The notes: a model not told the origin generated them from the letters alone. Positions 27,076-35,796 are shown, numbered from the stretch's first letter. The stretch: 64,000 bases of DNA from Methylobacterium sp. PvR107 (GCF_017833295.1 NZ_JAFIBW010000001.1:3995501-4059500), one strand, 5' to 3'. Numbers and translations: made by a program.

Positions 27076-28560
27076 TCAGGTGCCGCAGAACGTCCGGTAG
27101 CCGACGCCGCCCCCCGCGGGGGCCTCGGCGTAGGGCGCGTTGTCCGGCTGGTCTGCGTAGGGCCGGGACAGCACGCTCAGAAGCGCCTCGAAAGGCGCGA
27201 AGTCACTCCGTTCCACGGCGGCCTCGATCATCGCCTCGATGCGGTGGTTGCGCGGGATGAAGGCCGGGTTGACCGCCCGCATCGCGGCGGCGGTGGCGGC
27301 TGGGTCGCGGACCTCCAGGGCCAGCCGCTCGCGCCAGCGGACCGCCCAGCCATCGAAGGCCGTGGGGTCGACGAACAGGTCGCGCACCGCCGCGTCGGCC
27401 TCCGGCCGCTCTGCCGCCGCGCACAGGTTTCGGAAGGTCAGGGTGAAGTCGGCCTGGTTCTCGGCCATCCGCTTGAGGAGGTCGCCCGCCAGCGCAGAAT
27501 CGCCCTCGTGACTCTCGTCCAGACCGAGCTTGCGGGAGAGGCCGCCGTGATAGGCGGCCTCGAAGCGCGCCGCGTAGCCGGCGAGCGCCGCTTCCGCCTC
27601 GGCGACCGAAGCGGTCTCGTCGTCTGCGAGCAGCGGCAGCAGGGTCTCGGCCAGCCGCGTCAGGTTCCACAGCGCGATGCGCGGCTGCTCGCCGTAAGCG
27701 TAGCGCCCGTTCCGGTCGATGGAGCTGTAGACCGTTCGGGGATCGTAGGCATCGAGGAAGGCACAGGGGCCGTAATCGATCGTTTCGCCGGCGACCGACA
27801 TGTTGTCGGTGTTCATCACGCCGTGAACGAAGCCCACGAGCAGCCAGCGCGCCACGAGTTCGGCCTGCCGGGCGATGACGGCCTCCAGCAGCGCCTGGTA
27901 AGGGTTCGCGGCCTGCGCGGCGTCCGGATAGTGCCGGGCCACGACGTGGTCGGCGAGCGCCCGCACGCCCTCGACGTCGCCCCGTGCCGCGAAGAACTGG
28001 AAGGTGCCGACCCGGATGTGGCTCGCGGCCACGCGGGTCAGGACCGCGCCGGGCAGCAAGGTCTCGCGAACGACAGCCTCGCCCGTTGCCACAGCGGCGA
28101 GCGCCCGCGTCGTCGGAATGCCGAGTGCCACCATCGCCTCGCTGACAACGTATTCGCGCAGCACCGGCCCGAGCGCCGCGCGGCCGTCGCCGCGCCGGGA
28201 GAACGGCGTCGGGCCCGAGCCCTTGAGTTGGATGTCGCGGCGCTGTCCCAGCCGATCGACCACCTCGCCGAGCAGGATCGCGCGGCCGTCGCCGAGCTGC
28301 GGCACGAAGTTGCCGAACTGGTGCCCGGCATAGGCCGCCGCGATCGGGTCGGCGCCCTCCGGCACGCCGTTCCCGGCGAGCGCCGCCACGCCCTCAGGGC
28401 CCGACAGCCAGTCCGGGTCGAGGCCGAGCGTCTCGGCCAGCGCCCGGTTCAGCCGGATCAGGCGGGGCGCCGCCACGGGCGTCGGCGCGCGGCGGGCGTA
28501 GAAGCGCTCGGGCAGGCGGACGTAGCTGTTGTCGAAGGGGAGGGCTGTCATCGTCGGCAT
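27076..28560 (-). CDS. selO: Protein adenylyltransferase SelO (YdiU/UPF0061)
   Basis: SelO is a pseudokinase-fold enzyme that transfers AMP to Ser, Thr or Tyr of target proteins, linked to redox stress. The 494-residue protein is full length with [18 protein letters not shown] (nucleotide site), [30 protein letters not shown] (metal-binding region) and the C-terminal YRTFCGT. In eukaryotes the residue near this C-terminus can be selenocysteine; here it is an ordinary TGC cysteine. The first ATG gives MPTMTALPF; the second ATG, three codons later, is an alternative. It appears monocistronic, 51 bases from the PAP2-SDR gene upstream to its left. Confidence 0.93.
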   Translation of the reverse strand: MPTMTALPFDNSYVRLPERFYARRAPTPVAAPRLIRLNRALAETLGLDPDWLSGPEGVAALAGNGVPEGADPIAAAYAGHQFGNFVPQLGDGRAILLGEVVDRLGQRRDIQLKGSGPTPFSRRGDGRAALGPVLREYVVSEAMVALGIPTTRALAAVATGEAVVRETLLPGAVLTRVAASHIRVGTFQFFAARGDVEGVRALADHVVARHYPDAAQAANPYQALLEAVIARQAELVARWLLVGFVHGVMNTDNMSVAGETIDYGPCAFLDAYDPRTVYSSIDRNGRYAYGEQPRIALWNLTRLAETLLPLLADDETASVAEAEAALAGYAARFEAAYHGGLSRKLGLDESHEGDSALAGDLLKRMAENQADFTLTFRNLCAAAERPEADAAVRDLFVDPTAFDGWAVRWRERLALEVRDPAATAAAMRAVNPAFIPRNHRIEAMIEAAVERSDFAPFEALLSVLSRPYADQPDNAPYAEAPAGGGVGYRTFCGT

Positions 28561-28611
28561 CTATGAAAGGAGTGACGGGCGGGCAAGCGGAGCCGCACGG
28601 CGGGTGCGGGG

Positions 28612-30315
28612 TCAGACAGCGCAGCGGATCCCGGTGAGCGACTCGGAGACCGACCAGAGCCGCTCCGCCGCGGCCTTGTCCCGGGCGTGCGCGGCGATGT
28701 CGGCGCGGGCCGGAGAGCCCTTCAGCTCCCAGACCCCGTCCGGCCCATAATAGGCGCCGCCCTCCGCCTCTGGCGCCGTCGCGGCGAAGAGCAGCGGCAG
28801 CGCGCCCTGCGCGGCGGACTGGCCGATCACCGAGAAGATCGCGTGGCCGGCGAGCTGCTGGACCGGCCCGGCCCGGTCACCGCGCCGGAAGACATCCGTG
28901 CGGGCCGCGCCGGGATGGGCCGGGACCGACCGGATCGGCAGGCCGGCCTTCTTGAGCCGCCGGTCGAGTTCGAGGCCAAACATCAGCATCGCGAGCTTCG
29001 ACTGCCGATAGGCGCGCTGCGGGCCGTAGGAGCGCGAAAGCTGAAGATCGTCGAAATGGATCCGCCCGGGCCTGTGGGCGAGGCTCGCGACCTCGACGAT
29101 CCGCGAGGCCGCATCCCGTCGGACGAAGGGCAGGAGCAGGCCGGTCAGGGCGAAATGGCCGAGATAGTTCGTGCTCAGCTGGCGCTCGAACCCGTCCTCG
29201 GTCTCCTCGCGGTTCGGCACGGTAGCGATGCCGGCGTTGAGCAACAGGATATCGATCGGCCGGCCCTCGGATTGCCACCGCTCGCCGAAGGCCCGCACGG
29301 AGGCGAGGCGCGCCGTGTCGAGGGTCTGGGATGCGAGCCGGGCGCCGGGGTGTCGTTGCCGGATCGATGTCATCGCGCGCTCGGCCTTCGCCGCATCGGT
29401 CCGACACGCGAGGGCCGCGGCCGCGAGCAGCGCCCCGGCCAGCACGTCCGGCAGATAGTGGCCGCCCGCGCCGATCGTCGCGACGATCACGGCGGCGTTG
29501 AGCAGGATCGCGAGGGGGCCGAGCACCGGGACCGGTGCCAGCGCCCAGCCCGTCAGGATCGCCAGGCAGACGTGGAAGGACGGAAATGTCGCGAGGCCGC
29601 GCAGGTCGCCAAGCGCGAGCGTCTCCAGCGTGCCGGTCCGCAGGCGCGCCACCGGCTCCAGGTGCCAGAGCGCCCCGACCGTCTCCAGGTGCTCCGCCGG
29701 GACGATCCGCGGCGCATAATACGCGTAGGGCCCCAGCGCCGGCAGCAGCGCGGCAAAGAGCACCACGCAGAGGAGCGTGACGGAAAACAGCCGGATGTAG
29801 GTCCATAATCGCCCGAGCCGGCGGGTGGCGCTCAACGCGATCACCACGAGGCCGACCTGCGGTCCGCTGGAATGGTAGGCGAGCGCCAGCCACCACGACA
29901 GGGTCGGATGCCGGGCCAAGAAAGCCACATAGCCGGTCCAGTCGAAGCCGAGGCCGGCCTCGGACCGGGCCAGCGCGCCGTCGACGAAGGGCAGCGCGAG
30001 CCCCGCCGCGAGGAAGTGCAGGACCGCCACCGGGACCGTGAAGACGACCAGGAACCCGCTCGCCAGGGCCATGCCGCGCAAGGACGGGTCCGACTTCAGC
30101 GTGCCCAGGCAGGCCGCAGCGACCAGGAGGACCGCGACGGCCACCGCCGCGAGCGCGAAACCCGCGGGTTCGGCAGCGATCCGGGCCATCCGCATCCAGA
30201 CGGCATCGATCCCGAGGATGACGAGGACGAGCGCCCAGAGGCGGGGATCGGGGGCTGCGATCCCGGAGGTGTGCCGGCGCAGGCTCCGGAGCCCGGGGCC
30301 GGCTCGATCAGGCAT
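28612..30315 (-). CDS. Chimera of PAP2-like membrane phosphatase and N-terminally truncated short-chain dehydrogenase
   Basis: The single open frame encodes about 567 residues. The first 305 form a multi-helix PAP2-type domain (FPSFHVCLA and GAGGHYLPDVLAGALL carry the catalytic histidines). The last 260 are a retinol-dehydrogenase-like SDR with LLLNAG, SRIVEVASLA and catalytic YRQSK. The SDR lacks its first beta-alpha-beta unit with the TGxxxGIG cofactor motif. Homology picks up at ACR..AAKAERAM, just after the last PAP2 helix (near 29400). The phosphatase half could work; the dehydrogenase half probably cannot bind NAD(P). The start is uncertain (30315, 30357 or GTG 30459), with no strong ribosome-binding site. 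Confidence 0.75.
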   Translation of the reverse strand: MPDRAGPGLRSLRRHTSGIAAPDPRLWALVLVILGIDAVWMRMARIAAEPAGFALAAVAVAVLLVAAACLGTLKSDPSLRGMALASGFLVVFTVPVAVLHFLAAGLALPFVDGALARSEAGLGFDWTGYVAFLARHPTLSWWLALAYHSSGPQVGLVVIALSATRRLGRLWTYIRLFSVTLLCVVLFAALLPALGPYAYYAPRIVPAEHLETVGALWHLEPVARLRTGTLETLALGDLRGLATFPSFHVCLAILTGWALAPVPVLGPLAILLNAAVIVATIGAGGHYLPDVLAGALLAAAALACRTDAAKAERAMTSIRQRHPGARLASQTLDTARLASVRAFGERWQSEGRPIDILLLNAGIATVPNREETEDGFERQLSTNYLGHFALTGLLLPFVRRDAASRIVEVASLAHRPGRIHFDDLQLSRSYGPQRAYRQSKLAMLMFGLELDRRLKKAGLPIRSVPAHPGAARTDVFRRGDRAGPVQQLAGHAIFSVIGQSAAQGALPLLFAATAPEAEGGAYYGPDGVWELKGSPARADIAAHARDKAAAERLWSVSESLTGIRCAV

Positions 30316-30472
30316 GGCGGGCTCGCGGCGGGCCTGAACGACCCCGTCTTGACGCATGATCGGGTCCAGCTCGCCCGACGCAGCCGATGCTTGGCCGCGA
30401 CAGGGAGACTTCCGAAGGCCGCGTTGGTTCGCGCGCGGACGCTTCGGATCCGTCCGCACTGACCCGGGCGAT

Positions 30473-30733
30473 CTAGCGGCCCGAGGCCGGCGCTTCTCCG
30501 CTCGTCGGCGGCTTGCCCGTGCCGATGGCGCCTTCGGTAGGCGGCACCGCGGAGGGATGGGTCACGGCCTCCGTGGCGGTCTTGCCCGGGTCCTGCGTGT
30601 CGGCAGCGGGCTTGCCGGCGATTTCGGCCGGCGGTGCCTGCCTGGGGCTGGTCCTGTCCTGCGCCCCGACCGTTGCCGGGAGGCCGAGCACCGTCGCGGC
30701 GGCGAGAAGAAGGGCGGGGATCGATCGGTTCAA
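30473..30733 (-). CDS. Small exported proline-rich protein
   Basis: The 86-residue product has a signal peptide (about residues 1-22, ALLLAAATVLGLPATVGA) and a mature part rich in P, A, T and K without predicted structure. The start is TTG at 30733, with AGGGAG six bases upstream; no ATG is near. The frame is also open upstream as far as 30985, but that part is not coding-like. Function unknown. Confidence 0.5.
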   Translation of the reverse strand: MNRSIPALLLAAATVLGLPATVGAQDRTSPRQAPPAEIAGKPAADTQDPGKTATEAVTHPSAVPPTEGAIGTGKPPTSGEAPASGR

Positions 30734-30981
30734 GCGTGGCTCCCTGGGGTTCAAGCGGGGCAACGGCTGCCCGCCCGCCTCGTTCCGGGCACAGTATCCC
30801 GCTCCTGCGGTCCGCCGGGCATCCGCCACAACTGCCGGCGGGGGTGACGAACCCGAGAGGCATCGACGGCAGGCCGCATGCCCCACGACCTCGAGATCCG
30901 GACGATCGAGCGCAAGGCGGGGCCGAACGTGCCGGCGGGCGGCGTTCCGGCCTCGACTCGCGAGAGACCGGGCCGGAACGC

Positions 30982-31521
30982 TCACGCCTCGGCGTTGGCC
31001 TTCTTGGGCTTGCGGCCCTTCGCGGTCTTCGTGCCCCGACCGGCCGCCTCCGACGCCGCCGGGGCGGTTTCGGACAGATCCGCACGCTTCGCGGCCGGAC
31101 CCCGGCGCTTGTGGCCGAGGCCGGCATTGCGGGCGAACTCGGCGCGCATCGCCGAATATGCCGAAGCCGTGGTCGGATAGTCCGGCGGAAGACCGTAGCG
31201 CTGCCGGTACTGCTCGATGGTCATGCCGTTGCCGGTCAGGTGACGCTTGAGTGTCTTGTAGGGCTTGCCGTCGATGAAGCTGATCAGCGCGTCCGGCGTG
31301 ACCGACTTCTTGATCTGTGCGGGCGTCGCCTTCTTGAGCTCCGGCTCAGCCGGAGCGGAGGTCTGGCCAAGACCGGTCAGGGCAGCATGAACGCCGGATA
31401 GAAGCGTCGGCAGATCGGGGACCGGAACGGAGTTGTTGGCCACGTAAGCCGAAACGATGTCGGCGGTCAGTTCGACCAAATCGATCTGGTCTTGGTTCGG
31501 GAGTGAAGTGCTGTCGTCCAT
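30982..31521 (-). CDS. MucR/Ros-family regulator lacking all but one zinc ligand
   Basis: The 179-residue product has the MucR N-terminal half (about 10-50) and DNA-binding half (DALISFIDGKPYKTLKRHL, then YGLPPDYPTTASAYSAM). A lysine/alanine-rich tail (about 135-179, ending GRKPKKANAEA) is absent from typical 140-residue members. Against Ros, the two cysteines are S81 and D84 and the distal histidines are N98 and G99; only H94 remains. It is a paralogue of the regulator at 14731. The ATG has AGAGG six bases upstream. A cluster of TTATCT hexamers precedes the gene. Confidence 0.88.
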   Translation of the reverse strand: MDDSTSLPNQDQIDLVELTADIVSAYVANNSVPVPDLPTLLSGVHAALTGLGQTSAPAEPELKKATPAQIKKSVTPDALISFIDGKPYKTLKRHLTGNGMTIEQYRQRYGLPPDYPTTASAYSAMRAEFARNAGLGHKRRGPAAKRADLSETAPAASEAAGRGTKTAKGRKPKKANAEA

Positions 31522-31581
31522 TGGCGCCTCTCACGCGGGAGTGTGCCATGAACGTGGAGTATCTTCTCCGCAGTCAAGTGC

Positions 31582-31674
31582 TTATCTGCAAGAAGATAAC
31601 CGATAATCGCCGTTATCTACCGTAACTACGGGGGAATACCAACATAGATCAAGGGTCCTGCTGTGCGCAGATAA
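31582..31674. promoter_or_regulatory. Cluster of TTATCT/AGATAA hexamers upstream of the second MucR gene
   Basis: Four copies occur within 93 bases: TTATCT at 31582 and 31613, AGATAA at 31594 and 31669. The first pair forms an inverted repeat with a six-base spacer. A CGATAATCG palindrome lies at 31601-31609. The cluster sits 60-150 bases upstream of the leftward MucR gene in a 354-base gene-free gap (31522-31875). It could be an operator array or a promoter-linked hairpin. Confidence 0.4.
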
Positions 31675-31875
31675 AATGAGTTACAGAGCGCTACGCGGAC
31701 CGTTTTTCGCGCACGAGCGTGTCGGGCAGGATGGACCAAAGAGCGGGCGGAAATTTACGCTGCGTTTACCCTGCCGTGGTCTGTGGGGAGGCCGCTCCGA
31801 CTTTGGGGACAGAAGCCGAACGGCAGGCGGGTCGAGCTCTGCCCCCTGAGGCTCGACCCGCGCCTTCGCCCGCCC

Positions 31876-32178
31876 TCAGGCGCTGGCGGCATCTCCGAGC
31901 GGCGTGGCGACGGCGCCCCGCTTGCTGGACGGAACGACAGCCTGAAGAACCCGTGTCGGACCAGTCCCGTATTCTGCCCGGTAGGTCCGCTCCAGGGTCA
32001 TCAGCGTCCGCATGGGCGCCTCCGCCAAGTCGAGCAGGCGCGCGTCTCGCCACCGAAGCTTGGTCAGGCCGCCGCGACCGAACCAGCGCGGCCTCTCTTC
32101 CTCGACGAGCAGGACCAGCTTGCCCGTCCACGTCTTGCGAAACCAGAACCGTCCCGTGAGCTTGCCTGCGCCGAACAT
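31876..32178 (-). CDS. Small basic protein, function unknown
   Basis: The 100-residue protein (MFGAGKLTGRFWFRKTWTG at the start) is rich in W, R and K. It has a compact first half of beta-like segments (GKLVLLVEEERPRWFGRGG) and a helix (RTLMTLERTYRAEYG). GAGGTG lies before the chosen ATG; an in-frame ATG 33 bases earlier lacks one. I do not recognise the family, and nucleic-acid binding is only a guess from charge. Confidence 0.6.
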   Translation of the reverse strand: MFGAGKLTGRFWFRKTWTGKLVLLVEEERPRWFGRGGLTKLRWRDARLLDLAEAPMRTLMTLERTYRAEYGTGPTRVLQAVVPSSKRGAVATPLGDAASA

Positions 32179-32285
32179 GCCACACCTCGCGTGTGAGCCC
32201 CGCGTGAGCAACGCTCGGAAAGCGCGGCAGTTTCCCAGTCCAGACGCGGGCCGGCCGCTTCAAACGGGCCGGCGCCGGACCGGAC

Positions 32286-32666
32286 TCATCCGCCCGCCCG
32301 AGCGGTCAGGCGGCGGCTCGCCAAACCTGCGAGCGCGAGGCCCGCGACCGCACCCGCCAGCGCGGCACCGGCCTTCACGAGGAAGTCGTCGAACCGGCCA
32401 TGGCGGGTGCTGGTCAGGGTCTGCGCCGCCTCGAGGCCGCCGGCCAGGAGGATGCTGCCGATCAGGATCCGGCGCCAGTGCTTCGGATAGCTCACCATCA
32501 TGAGCAATCCGGCCAGGGCATAGGCCGCAGCCCGCTCGACGCTGGGATCGGCCGTCACCACCGGCCGGAACCCGAGCGGCACGAGGGTGACGGTAGCGAT
32601 GAGGGCGACCAGGATCCAGGTCGCGGCCCGAACGAGGCTCAGCCGCTGCATGTCCGATCTCGGCAT
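32286..32666 (-). CDS. VanZ-like membrane protein
   Basis: The 126-residue inner-membrane protein has four hydrophobic segments and the VanZ-family layout: first helix then PLGFRP, a SVERAAAYALAGLLMMVSYP helix, and ILLAGGLEAAQTLTSTRHGRFDDFLVKAGA. The E...Q and R..D residues of the VanZ motif are present. GGAG lies five bases before the ATG at 32666. VanZ proteins are linked to teicoplanin resistance in enterococci, but the wider family has no known function, so resistance should not be inferred. It is divergent from cdh. Confidence 0.75.
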   Translation of the reverse strand: MPRSDMQRLSLVRAATWILVALIATVTLVPLGFRPVVTADPSVERAAAYALAGLLMMVSYPKHWRRILIGSILLAGGLEAAQTLTSTRHGRFDDFLVKAGAALAGAVAGLALAGLASRRLTARAGG

Positions 32667-32762
32667 CGAAGCTCCGTAACATTGCACTGACAGCATGAGC
32701 CTACAGTGATCATCGACCGCGGCTTGTAGCATATTGGTTGCCGAGGACCGGAAGACCTGATC

Positions 32763-33521
32763 ATGCGCCGGCTGCTGATCGTTGCCACCCTGCTCGCCTT
32801 CGCGTCGATCCCGGCTGCCATCGCGGCCAACCCCACGCGCGACGTGCTGTGGGTCGCGCTTCAGGGTTGTGTGCTCGCCAAGAAGGCGGCCGGCCGGAGC
32901 TTCCCGTGCCTGTCCGTCGATCTTGGCGACGGAGAGCGTCCGGGAACGGCGGTGCTGCGCGCGCCGGGCCAGGCGACCCATACGGTCGTCATGCCGACCG
33001 ACAACGTGTCGGGCATCGAGGCACCCGTGCTCCAGGGGCCCCACGGTGTGGCCTACTGGCGGGCGGCGCTCGAAGCCCGGCACGCGGTGTCGGACGCGCT
33101 GCAGGGCCGGCTGCCCATCGCGGCGGTTGGCCTTGAGGTGAACTCGGTGGGCGGCCGCAGCCAGGATCAGCTGCATATCCACCTCGACTGCATGCGCCGG
33201 AGCGTCATGGCTGCCCTGAAGGCGCACGGACCTGCGGTCGGCGAGACCTGGGCGCCGTTTCCGATCCCGTTTGGAGAGACACAGTACCTCGCCCTCCGGG
33301 TTCCGGCCGATAGGGTGGAGGGTTTCAATCCGTTCGCGGCGCTCGCGCGCGTATCGGGCTGGCAAGGGAAGCTGCATGACGCCAGCTTCGCGGCGGTCGC
33401 GGCCGACCCCGAGAGCCCGCAAGCCGGTATGATCGTCCTGGCCTACAGGATGCCGGACGCCAGTGCCGAGGATCTGATGGATCACAGCTGCCGGGCAGCC
33501 CGATCGCACCGGGCCGACTGA
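32763..33521 (+). CDS. cdh: CDP-diacylglycerol diphosphatase
   Basis: Cdh hydrolyses CDP-diacylglycerol to phosphatidate and CMP at the membrane. The 252-residue protein has an N-terminal signal or anchor (about residues 1-21), then the family features FPCLSVD (about residue 47), ATHTVVMPTDNVSGIE and the HIT-like catalytic motif SQDQLHIHLDCM (about residue 137), followed by the late PQAGMIVLAYRMP strand. Length matches the family. It is divergent from the VanZ-like gene; phospholipid turnover is the likely role. Confidence 0.9.
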   Translation: MRRLLIVATLLAFASIPAAIAANPTRDVLWVALQGCVLAKKAAGRSFPCLSVDLGDGERPGTAVLRAPGQATHTVVMPTDNVSGIEAPVLQGPHGVAYWRAALEARHAVSDALQGRLPIAAVGLEVNSVGGRSQDQLHIHLDCMRRSVMAALKAHGPAVGETWAPFPIPFGETQYLALRVPADRVEGFNPFAALARVSGWQGKLHDASFAAVAADPESPQAGMIVLAYRMPDASAEDLMDHSCRAARSHRAD

Positions 33522-33600
33522 GCCCGCGGCGCACCGAGCAGGCCGTACTGTTGCCGATACGTTCTATCCGGCTGGCCCGATGATAGGGCATAGGGAAGGC

Positions 33601-33936
33601 ATGCGCATGCCGGTGCTCAGCCTGTCCGCGATGCTCCTCCTGACCGCCGCTCCGGCAGTCGCGACACCGGCGGCCAATTCGGCCGATCCGCGTGCGCTGG
33701 AACAGGCTTGGCATCGCTGCCTGCGCGAGGCTTCCGCCCACCAGCCGTCAGGGCAGGGCCGTGCCGGCGACGAGCGGAACGCCCTCGACGAGTGCAAGCC
33801 CCGCGAGGATGCGCTGGTCGCAGCCCTTATGTCGGGTCGCGGTGCCGAGGATGGCCGCAGCGGAACGGTCTGGGCGCGCACCTGGGCGGCCTTCGTGGAG
33901 CCGCTGACAGCCTGGTTCGGTACGCTGCGGCGCTGA
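33601..33936 (+). CDS. Small exported protein, function unknown
   Basis: The 111-residue product has a signal peptide (MRMPVLSLSAMLLLTAAPAV, cleavage near VATPA) and a helical mature part with two cysteines (WHRCLREAS, DECKPRED). Two ATGs six bases apart compete. AGGGAAGG is ideally placed for the second (33607), while the first keeps a basic N-terminus typical of signal peptides. It follows cdh by 79 bases. Family not recognised. Confidence 0.6.
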   Translation: MRMPVLSLSAMLLLTAAPAVATPAANSADPRALEQAWHRCLREASAHQPSGQGRAGDERNALDECKPREDALVAALMSGRGAEDGRSGTVWARTWAAFVEPLTAWFGTLRR

Positions 33937-33966
33937 GCGCCGCGGCCCTCCGGACCAGCCGTCTGG

Positions 33967-34200
33967 TCACGACGTCGACCACTCGCGCTTCACCTCGTCG
34001 GCCGGCCGGTCCAGATGAACCTTGCCGTCGGTGACGGACTGCACGAAGTCGAGCGGAATATAGTGGTGCAGGCCGCCCGCCGCGGCATCGCGCTTCGTCA
34101 GCTTGATCTCGCCTTTGTCGACATGGTCGACGGTCCCGACGTGAACGCCATCAGAGCCGACCACCTCGGCATGTTCTTGGATCTGCGCAACATCGGCCAT
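33967..34200 (-). CDS. DUF2171-family protein
   Basis: The 77-residue protein has the DUF2171 layout: IQEHAEVVGSDGVHVGTVDH, then KLTKRDAAAGGLHHYIPLDF and a final short strand. This small beta-barrel resembles PRC-barrel proteins. It is cytosolic and the function is unknown. The start is ATG 34200 because GGGAGG lies seven bases upstream; upstream in-frame codons are not coding-like. Confidence 0.8.
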   Translation of the reverse strand: MADVAQIQEHAEVVGSDGVHVGTVDHVDKGEIKLTKRDAAAGGLHHYIPLDFVQSVTDGKVHLDRPADEVKREWSTS

Positions 34201-34450
34201 CAGGATCCTCCCGGTTTCTCCAAGACAATCGTGCCGGTCCGGACGCGTTCCGAGCTGAGGACGCACCGCGACGAACCTTGGGTCGAAGCCGAAAGTCCTG
34301 CCGGCGCGGGCCGCTCAGCGGAGGCCGCGATCCGGGCACGCGCGCGCGGACAGGACCGGCTGCCGCAATCATCACGTCCGCGCCTTGAGACCCAGGACGA
34401 TGGGAAGGATCCCGTCATGTCCGGATGCGAACAGCTGGCCGCGCGGCCGG

Positions 34451-34618
34451 TCAGGCGCCGCCGATGCCGGTGGTGACCTTGCCGGTGCCCTGTCACTCGG
34501 CACTGGTCTTGTCGGCGATCGTGCCGGAGCCGCCGCAAGCGCGGCACAGGTTCTCGCCGGCTCCGGAAGTGCCCGGAGGAGCCTCGTCGCCCGGTTTGGC
34601 AGGGTCGGTATCGCCCAT
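34451..34618 (-). pseudogene. Zinc-finger mini-protein gene interrupted by UGA
   Basis: From an ATG with a strong GGAGGGAGAGG leader, the frame encodes 41 residues ending in LCRACGGSGTIADKTSAE, then TGA (34493-34495). It continues with QGTGKVTTGIGGA to a second TGA (34451-34453). Related Methylobacterium-type mini-proteins have a DnaJ-like CxxCxGSG...CxxCxGTGK pattern with the same GIGGA end. TGA therefore sits where the fourth cysteine belongs, and the third cysteine is S39. A nonsense mutation of TGC is the simplest reading; stop-codon recoding is a remote alternative. The 41-residue truncated product may still be made. Confidence 0.6.
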
Positions 34619-34789
34619 CGTCCTCTCCCTCCTGAGGTGTCGTTCCTCGACATGATTCAGTCTGAGCGGGAGGATGCCGTTCCTGTTCGCGCCTAGGCTC
34701 AGGCCAAACCCGGGAGAGCGGCCAGTCGCCGCGGCGTCACACCGCGCCGGACGTGCCGAACCGCGGCGTCAGTGGATCGTTGGGCGATC

Positions 34790-35035
34790 ATGACTGACCC
34801 GACCCCTACGCCGCACCGGGATCCCATCGTCGAAGCGCGACGCCGCGAGATGGCCACCGAGCATCTGCTGTTCGGGACGATCCGCTTCCTGGCTCAGCGC
34901 CATCCGGAACTGCTGGACGAGCTGGAGGGAAGCCTCGACCACCTCTGGGACAAGGTCGAGGGCGAGGCGCGGGATGATGCGGCCGTGCGCAAGATCGCCA
35001 GCCGCATCGTCAAGAGCTTACGGGCCGAGCGGTAG
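34790..35035 (+). CDS. Small helical protein, function unknown
   Basis: The 81-residue product is almost wholly helical and highly charged (EARRREMATEHLLFGTIRFL, then DELEGSLDHLWDKVEGEA), without export signal. The ATG at 34790 is preferred over a GTG 18 bases earlier; neither has a strong ribosome-binding site. It converges on the leftward gene at 35052 with a 16-base gap. Family not recognised. Confidence 0.55.
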   Translation: MTDPTPTPHRDPIVEARRREMATEHLLFGTIRFLAQRHPELLDELEGSLDHLWDKVEGEARDDAAVRKIASRIVKSLRAER

Positions 35036-35051
35036 CCGGCCCGGTCCAGCG

Positions 35052-35258
35052 TCAGCGCTGGGCGCCGTCGTTCAACCGGATGGTCGGGATCATCTCGACA
35101 GCCTTCGCGGTCACACGGTCGAAGACCTCGCCTGTCAGGCCGCGTTCTGTCGCCAATTTCCTGATGCGCTCCGCATGCTGTGAAAGTGTGAGACCGAAAT
35201 AGGTCTTGCCGGGCGCCTGTTCGACAGCCTCGTTCGCCACGCTGTAGCTCCTGTTCAT
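35052..35258 (-). CDS. Small protein of unknown function
   Basis: The 68-residue product (MNRSYSVANEAVEQAPGKTY at the start) has a helical second half (QHAERIRKLATERGLTGEVF). Third-position GC supports coding. The ribosome-binding site is weak. It lies 128 bases downstream of the exported protein gene on the same strand. Family not recognised. Confidence 0.5.
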   Translation of the reverse strand: MNRSYSVANEAVEQAPGKTYFGLTLSQHAERIRKLATERGLTGEVFDRVTAKAVEMIPTIRLNDGAQR

Positions 35259-35386
35259 GGTGAGTGGGGTAATTGATTTGGTCGAAGGCGCGCGCGCCTT
35301 CAAGGCCTCGGCGGAGCCTCGGGGCGCGGTCTTGAACGGTCGTCGGGGCTGCGCCGCGTCTGGTCGCGGGCCCGTCGGGATCGAAC

Positions 35387-35650
35387 CTAGCGGGAGCAGC
35401 CGATGCAGATGCCGCGGGTGATGGCGTCGTTGCGCTGTTCGGTGGCGTCCCGGCGCTCGATGCTTCCGGTCTCGTTGGCATTGAGCGCGCCTGGATTCGG
35501 CACCGTCTGGCCGGTCGCTGCGGTGTGCGGCGCCTTCGCCGCCGATGTGGGGCCGCCGCCGGTGCCGGTCTGGCTGATAGGCTGAGCGAAGGCCGGTGCA
35601 GCGCCGAGGACAAAGGCCGCGGCCAGCGTGAGGATCGTCGATCTGCGCAT
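35387..35650 (-). CDS. Small exported protein with C-terminal CxxC
   Basis: The 87-residue product has a clear signal peptide (MRRSTILTLAAAFVLGAAPA, cleavage after AFA), a low-complexity G/T/A-rich middle and a C-terminal end ITRGICIGCSR with a CxxC pair that could bind metal or form a disulfide. The start ATG 35650 has GGAGG six bases upstream. Function unknown. Confidence 0.65.
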   Translation of the reverse strand: MRRSTILTLAAAFVLGAAPAFAQPISQTGTGGGPTSAAKAPHTAATGQTVPNPGALNANETGSIERRDATEQRNDAITRGICIGCSR

Positions 35651-35796
35651 GTGAACCTCCCAACACGGCATGCGTCTGCCTGCATGAAATCGACGCATCC
35701 GAGCGGCGGAAGTTCCCGCGCTCGACCGCGCTGCCTCCTGACGGCATATCGGTCATGGCTTAAGACAGGCTGCGGGCTGCCAACGGGGGTGGGTGG

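Noticed and set aside
27076..27110. Selenocysteine in SelO
   Set aside because: The C-terminal residue corresponding to the selenocysteine position of some eukaryotic SelO proteins is encoded by an ordinary cysteine codon (YRTFCGT).
32286..32666. Glycopeptide resistance role for the VanZ-like protein
   Set aside because: VanZ-like membrane proteins are widespread without any link to resistance, and no other van genes are present.
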